From CAXBID01 sp049791475 (GTDB lineage: Bacteria; Bacteroidota; Bacteroidia; Flavobacteriales; Flavobacteriaceae), in NCBI GenBank assembly GCA_049791475.1, contig JBAQZZ010000083.1, forward strand, positions 1 through 10,007: 10,007 nt of DNA, written 5' to 3'. The notes under the pieces were generated by a model. It was given only the letters and a program-made list of their open reading frames with translations. It made no database searches and was not told the origin of the DNA. Positions 6,632 through 10,007 of the stretch are shown here, piece after piece (position 1 is the stretch's first letter; each line of letters begins with the position of its first letter). The translations under genes and the position numbers were made by a program.

Positions 6632-9042
6632 TATTTAGACTTTAAAGTTTGAGTAGCTATAATACCTTTTGTTTCATTTTGATTTTGCATAAAAAGGGCA
6701 CTAAAATATTGTCCTGCTGCCCAATCGTCAATAAAATTATCATAAAATTTACTTCCCGGGTTTCCTGATTGTCCGCCAGGATAAATGCCATAAGCTTTTG
6801 GTGGCGAACTCATTTCAACAATCATTCGCCATGATGGACCATGATTTTTATCAGCTGCGTTCACCGTATTTCTGTCACCACCAATAGGGATATTAAACCT
6901 TGAAAAAGCAGGTAAAGCTTGTAATAAATGACCCGCATAAGCGCCTTTATATTTACTCCAGTAATACTCGCCATTTTCAGTTTTAAAAGCATTAAGCGTT
7001 TTAACGGCTTCTTTAAAACTAATTAAAAACAAATCTTTAGAAGTTTCTTTTTCGGGAGTGCTTATAATATCCATAAAAGGATCTTCAGGATGGTTTTTTA
7101 ACATGTAAATCGTTTGATAGGTATATGGCGCCATTAATGATTCGTCTTTTGCATCAAATTCATCCCAAGTTATTGTATATAACTTCTTCCACCAAGCATC
7201 CCAAATACTTGGTGCTAATTGGTTAAAATCACTATTAAAATCCCATTTTTTAATGATGCTTAAAATTTCTTTTTCTTCTTTAGAAAGCGTTGAAGCATCT
7301 AGGTTATTAAACATAAACGGTAATAATTCTGAAGCTTTTAAGTTATAATTATTATTCTGTAAGTCTTTAAAATCTTGAATAGAAAGTTTGTCTTTTGATG
7401 TTAAAAAATTATTGATGACGCGATTTCTATACGTTTCATAACCATCATTAAACACATAAAAAGGATAAGATTCATCAACTGGATGCTGATTTGCAGAACT
7501 TATAAAACCTCGTTCAGGATTTTTAGTATGTGCATTATATTCTTTTGGAATAAAACTTTGCCAATCATTTTCAGGCTTACTTCCGTCCATTAAAAATTTA
7601 CCTTGCCCTTTCCATTTGTTAGGGAATTTTCCTTGAACCCAAAGCGCAATATCTCCGTCTACTGAAGCAAAAGCAAAATTTTGTGCAGGAGCCACATGAT
7701 TTGAAATGGCATTTTGATAATCATCATAATTTTTTCCTGAATTTAGTTTAAAAAATAAACGGGTAAAGTTATGACCCATGTGTCCTGCCCATTTCATGGC
7801 GTAACCTAATTTTTCGTTATTTCCTTTAAACGAAGCGTCGTAACTTACAGGACCATGATGTGTATAAACAACAGAATCTAAATAGGTTTCTTTGCCTTTT
7901 ATTTTTATTTCTTCAACCCTAAAAGATGTTTTTTTCCACGCATCATTATATTTATACTCACGTTTTGTAGCGTCTTTAAATTCTATTTTATACCAATCTT
8001 TAACATCTCTTGTAGCATTAGTTACGGTCCAAGAAATATTAGTATTAAATCCTATTATAACACCTAAAGCACCCGGTAATGTGACTCCATAGGTGTTTTG
8101 ATTTGGTGAAGATAATTGCATAACAAACCAAATGGATGGAAGATTTATACCTAAATGCGGATCGCCAGCTAAAATAGGATTTCCGGTAGAGGATTTTTCA
8201 CCAGAAACCGCCCAATTATTACTACCATTCGCTGGATTTGGTTTTTCCATAATTTCTGAAATAGAATCTAAAATTATTTGGCTTTCAGGCATTTCGGTCC
8301 TTTTTTCATCAATAAAACTCCAGTCGGTTTCCTTTGGAATTACTGGATCATTTACATCAAAAAAATCAGGGAAGAGTAAATCAAAACGATCCTTACCAAA
8401 TTTACGCAATGCGTTGGTGTATTCTAAATCATCATCGCCACCACAAAGCATATCTGTCATATACATTAATAAGTCCATGGTTTTATCAATGGTCCAAGGC
8501 TCTGGTTTGTAGTCTAAAAGCTTATATTCAACAGGGTAATCTTCAGGTTTTAATTCATTTATATAAGCATTAACACCATCTTTGTAGGCTTCTAAATAAA
8601 GCATAGATTCTGTGTCATTTTTAATAACTTCTAAACTGTTTTGAGCGCCAAAACCCATACCTTTTCTGCGTTGCGCTCTATCATAATTTAAAGCATTCTC
8701 TCCAATAATTTCTGACAAACGACCTGCCGCGGCGAAAGTTTGAAACTCCATTTGCCATAACCGATGTTTTGCAGTAATATAACCTTGAGCTTTATATAAA
8801 TCGGTATCATTTTTCGCAAATATGTGAGGAATGAGCTGTTCATCATAATTTACAACGACATCTTCTGTGAGTGTTTCAAGGAGAAGGTTTCCAGTAATAG
8901 ATTCGTCTTTTTCGTTTTGCCAAATCCCGGTTGATGGACTTAAAAATTTGCCTATTGGAGGTATAGAGCCAAGTTTGGTGTTAAAAACATAAAAAATACC
9001 GATAGTAGCTAAAAATGAAGCTATTAATTTAATGTATCTCAT
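6631..9042 (-). CDS. Penicillin acylase family protein (Ntn hydrolase), membrane-anchored or periplasmic
   Basis: An 803-residue precursor of the penicillin/AHL acylase family, which cleaves amide-linked acyl groups and matures by autoproteolysis. Residues 4-20 form a hydrophobic signal or anchor, so it acts outside the cytoplasm. The alpha-chain opening (YDEQLIPHIFAKNDTDLYKAQGYITAKHR, split here as positions about 67-95) is typical of the family. The beta-chain start is GSNNWAVSG; cleavage before S274 would expose the catalytic N-terminal serine. GDPHLGI is at 293-299, and N518 in SSANQ lies 245 residues into the beta chain, matching the oxyanion asparagine near beta-241 of penicillin G acylase. 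The C-terminus carries GGDRNTVN 721-728, GPSWR 735-739 and GGQSGNPGSKFY 756-767. Substrate (beta-lactam, acyl-homoserine lactone or other amide) cannot be inferred. It is the first gene of the minus-strand run. Confidence 0.95.
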   Translation of the reverse strand: MRYIKLIASFLATIGIFYVFNTKLGSIPPIGKFLSPSTGIWQNEKDESITGNLLLETLTEDVVVNYDEQLIPHIFAKNDTDLYKAQGYITAKHRLWQMEFQTFAAAGRLSEIIGENALNYDRAQRRKGMGFGAQNSLEVIKNDTESMLYLEAYKDGVNAYINELKPEDYPVEYKLLDYKPEPWTIDKTMDLLMYMTDMLCGGDDDLEYTNALRKFGKDRFDLLFPDFFDVNDPVIPKETDWSFIDEKRTEMPESQIILDSISEIMEKPNPANGSNNWAVSGEKSSTGNPILAGDPHLGINLPSIWFVMQLSSPNQNTYGVTLPGALGVIIGFNTNISWTVTNATRDVKDWYKIEFKDATKREYKYNDAWKKTSFRVEEIKIKGKETYLDSVVYTHHGPVSYDASFKGNNEKLGYAMKWAGHMGHNFTRLFFKLNSGKNYDDYQNAISNHVAPAQNFAFASVDGDIALWVQGKFPNKWKGQGKFLMDGSKPENDWQSFIPKEYNAHTKNPERGFISSANQHPVDESYPFYVFNDGYETYRNRVINNFLTSKDKLSIQDFKDLQNNNYNLKASELLPFMFNNLDASTLSKEEKEILSIIKKWDFNSDFNQLAPSIWDAWWKKLYTITWDEFDAKDESLMAPYTYQTIYMLKNHPEDPFMDIISTPEKETSKDLFLISFKEAVKTLNAFKTENGEYYWSKYKGAYAGHLLQALPAFSRFNIPIGGDRNTVNAADKNHGPSWRMIVEMSSPPKAYGIYPGGQSGNPGSKFYDNFIDDWAAGQYFSALFMQNQNETKGIIATQTLKSK

Positions 9043-9064
9043 TTATTTAGTTTAATGTAGAATT

Positions 9065-9072
9065 TAAAGATA
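9065..9072 (-). promoter_or_regulatory. Weak candidate -7 element for the acylase operon
   Basis: On the minus strand TATCTTTA matches the Bacteroidota -7 consensus TAnnTTTG at all but the last base. It lies 22 nt before the acylase ATG. No TTG is present at the expected -33 spacing; only a T-rich stretch is seen. The leader downstream is A-rich (AAACTAAATAA-ATG), as usual in this phylum. The call is tentative. Confidence 0.25.
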
Positions 9073-9074
9073 TG

Positions 9075-9116
9075 AAAATTCTTAACTAATAAAAACATAG
9101 TTTCGTTAAGAATTTT
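9075..9116. repeat. 12-bp perfect inverted repeat upstream of the acylase gene
   Basis: AAAATTCTTAAC at 9075-9086 and GTTAAGAATTTT at 9105-9116 are exact inverse complements around an 18-bp spacer. On the minus strand the first arm encountered contains the stop codon of the broken gene at 9106-9301 and the second ends in TTTT. It may be that gene's terminator. As it also lies 33-74 bp before the acylase ATG, it could instead be an operator. The stem is almost all A:T, so terminator strength would be low. Confidence 0.6.
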
Positions 9117-9301
9117 GAGCTAGTTTATGCTTTCGTTTTTCTTTGTAAAAGCTTTTATTAGCGATGTAGATAGTTTTTTCTATTTCAGAAATTACTGTAC
9201 CTTCTTTATTTACAATATGGGGTTTTTTTTAAATTGAATTCTTTGTTAGCTAGAATTTCTTTTTTTATGTTTTCAATATCTTCATTTGTAAAAATAAACC
9301 A
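9106..9301 (-). pseudogene. 3' remnant of an unrecognised gene, frameshifted and lacking a start
   Basis: The minus strand reads an ORF-like segment beginning just after a TAG at 9302-9304: WFIFTNEDIENIKKEILANK and onward for about 24 codons. It then reaches a run of eight A (9223-9230 on the plus strand) and goes out of frame, stopping soon after. Shifting by one base restores PHIVNKEGTVISEIEKTIYI and then a lysine-rich tail ending KHKLAQNS and TAA at 9106-9108. With seven A instead of eight the whole segment is one 64-codon frame. It has no ATG, GTG or TTG start in frame. Composition is charged and lysine/glutamate-rich, and the family is not recognised. It abuts the right end of the IS200-type element, which suggests it lost its 5' part or was separated from its start by the insertion. 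Confidence 0.6.
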
Positions 9302-9304
9302 CTA
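9293..9304. repeat. 12-bp direct repeat flanking the IS, copy 1
   Basis: AATAAACCACTA here recurs exactly at 9865-9876, on either side of the IS200-type element. On the minus strand both copies read TAGTGGTTTATT. Its inner ACTA (9301-9304) can also pair with TAGT at 9320-9323, extending the IS end hairpin, so this copy may be partly intrinsic to the element. Confidence 0.75.
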
Positions 9305-9323
9305 GGGACTGGAAGTCCATAGT
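9301..9323. repeat. IS right-end hairpin
   Basis: GGACT (9306-9310), loop GGA, AGTCC (9314-9318) form a perfect 5-bp stem. Beyond a single G/A mismatch, ACTA (9301-9304) pairs with TAGT (9320-9323), giving a 10-position arm with one internal mismatch. Such imperfect subterminal hairpins are the structures recognised by IS200/IS605 TnpA. Confidence 0.7.
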
Positions 9324-9331
9324 TTTAAAAC

Positions 9332-9348
9332 AAAGAATGAAATTCTTT
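9332..9348. terminator. Hairpin after tnpA, possible terminator
   Basis: AAAGAAT (9332-9338), GAA, ATTCTTT (9342-9348) form a 7-bp stem with a 3-nt loop, beginning 7 bases past the tnpA stop on the minus strand. In that direction it is followed by GTTTT; on the plus strand the T-run continues to 9351. It could end tnpA transcription or shield tnpA from outside transcription. The stem is weak, with only one G:C pair. Confidence 0.4.
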
Positions 9349-9355
9349 TTTAGCA

Positions 9356-9790
9356 TTACTCTAAAATCCAGTTGCCCTTTTCTGAATTGGGCTTATCTTT
9401 ATGATGCTCAAGATACTCTTGAACCATTTCGTCTGTTAACTTTCCAGTACTCCATGCGCCATAACCTACAGCCCAAAAATGACGTCCCCAATATTGCTTG
9501 TTCAACTTTGGAAATTCCTTCTGTAGAAGTCGAGAAGAACGTCCTTTTAATTTCTTTACCAAAATACTTACACTCAATGAAGGTGGGTACTCAACATGCA
9601 TATGAATATGGTCTTTGCTTACAACACCTTTTAGAATTTGAACATTTTCAGAATTACATATCTGTATCAACAAATCTCGGCAACGATGTTGAATATCGCC
9701 TTGCAAAACAGAATAACGATATTTCGTCGCCCATACTAAATGGCAACTCAAATTACTTATTGAATGCGAATTCTTGCGGTAGTTTGACAT
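9356..9790 (-). CDS. tnpA: IS200/IS605-family transposase TnpA (HUH Y1)
   Basis: A 144-residue Y1 single-strand transposase. The HUH motif is in DHIHMHVEYP, with metal-binding H63 and H65. The nucleophilic tyrosine is Y126 in VQEYLEHH, close to Y127 of IS608 TnpA. The conserved N-terminal strand CHLVWATKYR and the later block YWGRHFWAVGYG (100-111) are typical. Length is normal for the family and no frameshift is seen. Start ATG at 9788-9790 gives the usual short N-terminus. On the minus strand TAGTTTTG (9795-9802), a full match to the Bacteroidota -7 consensus TAnnTTTG, lies only 4 nt before the ATG, so a native transcript from it would be nearly leaderless; no well-spaced -33 TTG is present. 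The overlapping plus-strand frame has no recognisable protein content. Confidence 0.95.
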   Translation of the reverse strand: MSNYRKNSHSISNLSCHLVWATKYRYSVLQGDIQHRCRDLLIQICNSENVQILKGVVSKDHIHMHVEYPPSLSVSILVKKLKGRSSRLLQKEFPKLNKQYWGRHFWAVGYGAWSTGKLTDEMVQEYLEHHKDKPNSEKGNWILE

Positions 9791-9826
9791 ACAACAAAAC
9801 TAAAACATTTATAGAAACTAAAGTAA

Positions 9827-9843
9827 CTGCAATAAAATTGCAG
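9827..9843. repeat. IS left-end hairpin
   Basis: CTGCAAT (9827-9833), loop AAA, ATTGCAG (9837-9843) form a perfect 7-bp stem with a 3-nt loop. It lies between the tnpA start and the left flank, as expected for the subterminal left-end structure bound by an IS200-type TnpA dimer. Confidence 0.75.
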
Positions 9844-9864
9844 GGTTTTAACCTTTAACTAGAT

Positions 9865-9876
9865 AATAAACCACTA
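9865..9876. repeat. 12-bp direct repeat flanking the IS, copy 2
   Basis: This is the exact second copy of AATAAACCACTA, found at 9293-9304. Its last three bases (9874-9876) are the TAG stop codon of the partial minus-strand gene at the window end. Confidence 0.75.
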
Positions 9877-10007
9877 ATCAAAAGGATACAAAAACGATTC
9901 TACTAAATTAAATTTAAGCTCTTTATCTTCTGTAATTTCATAAGTTAAAAAAATCTCTCCCCAAAACTCACCGTCCGAAAAATCGGCTATAATCCATTTG
10001 TGGTTTA
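9874..10007 (-). CDS. 3' end of an unrecognised gene (partial; N-terminus outside the window)
   Basis: The minus strand is open from the window edge to TAG at 9874-9876. It gives 43 residues that begin NHKWIIADFSDGEFWGEIFL and end ESFLYPFD. The balanced, hydrophobic/acidic, aromatic-rich composition with no internal stop supports real coding. The remaining plus and minus frames are broken by stops. The tail resembles C-termini of small uncharacterised flavobacterial proteins, but I cannot name a family. Its stop codon lies inside the direct repeat next to the IS, so the original C-terminus may be unchanged or may have been created by the insertion. The same frame continues on the far side of the IS in the remnant at 9106-9301. 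Confidence 0.65.
   Translation of the reverse strand, partial: NHKWIIADFSDGEFWGEIFLTYEITEDKELKFNLVESFLYPFD

Larger units (their letters stand above)
9305..9864 (-). mobile_element. IS200-type insertion sequence (IS200/IS605 family), single tnpA
   Basis: A segment of about 560 bp holds one HUH transposase gene and a hairpin near each end, the standard plan of IS200 group elements that transpose as single-stranded circles. The left end (start side of tnpA, minus strand) has the hairpin at 9827-9843. The right end has the hairpin at 9306-9318, extendable to 9301-9323. No tnpB or wRNA-like segment fits in the space. The exact cleavage sites cannot be set from one copy, so the boundaries are those of the flanking 12-bp direct repeat. 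The element is visibly less AT-rich than its surroundings, consistent with recent acquisition. The reading frame and catalytic residues are intact, so it may be active. Confidence 0.85.

Noticed and set aside
7892..8573. Several plus-strand open frames of 66-126 codons opposite the acylase gene.
   Set aside because: They are antisense to a strongly conserved penicillin acylase coding region. Their composition is what reverse-strand reading of that gene produces, and nothing suggests independent translation.
9337..9858. A 173-codon plus-strand open frame covering the IS200-type element.
   Set aside because: It is antisense to tnpA, which has full HUH and tyrosine motifs. The plus-strand translation has no recognisable domain, and its frame runs through both IS hairpins.
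5395..9864. The idea that the IS200-type TnpA is a REP-associated tyrosine transposase mobilising the foldback element at 5398-5557.
   Set aside because: The TnpA has its own flanking hairpins, which do not resemble the foldback ends or its central hairpin. The foldback's long inverted termini and TTA duplication point to a DDE-type transposase instead.
1..10007. CRISPR arrays, tRNA or rRNA genes, riboswitches, toxin-antitoxin or phage-defence cassettes.
   Set aside because: I found no regularly spaced repeats, no tRNA-like cloverleaf and no rRNA-like stretch. Apart from the gene fragments at the window ends, the genes fall into ordinary families plus one unknown small membrane protein.

Overview
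The window is very AT-rich (roughly two thirds A+T by eye). Start codons lack Shine-Dalgarno sequences and sit in A-rich leaders, genes are tightly packed, and the protein families are those typical of Bacteroidota. Together this points to a flavobacterium, probably Flavobacteriaceae. The assignment rests on sequence style and family resemblance, not on a database match.

Layout. (1) 35-3664, plus strand: an AddB-like PD-(D/E)XK nuclease (inactivated helicase plus RecB-type nuclease) immediately followed, with no spacer, by an alpha/beta hydrolase. (2) 3715-9042, minus strand: in transcription order, a penicillin-acylase-family Ntn hydrolase, a small four-helix membrane protein (1-nt TAATG overlap), a DnaQ-fold 3'-5' exonuclease of the PolB-like type (3-nt gap), and a two-domain dipeptide/oligopeptide-type ABC ATPase. 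The two strands converge at 3665-3714. (3) 9043-10007: a disturbed zone. It holds the acylase upstream region with a 12-bp inverted repeat, the frameshifted 3' remnant of an unrecognised gene, an apparently intact IS200-type element (tnpA plus end hairpins), and the 3' end of another unrecognised gene cut by the window edge.

Functionally these are mostly ordinary chromosomal genes: DNA end processing or repair, exonuclease, peptide-type transport ATPase, extracytoplasmic acylase and hydrolase. I see no CRISPR array, toxin-antitoxin pair, defence cassette, rRNA or tRNA.

The most interesting signals are insertions. About 160 bp separates the exonuclease stop codon from the ABC start codon, and this stretch is a foldback (MITE-like) element. 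It has near-identical inverted ends, a central hairpin and a 3-bp TTA duplication. Removing it restores a direct TAA-ATG junction between the two genes. Separately, the IS200-type element is flanked by a 12-bp direct repeat. That is unexpected for this family, and the repeat joins two reading-frame remnants in the same frame. I did not find a convincing new multi-gene system.
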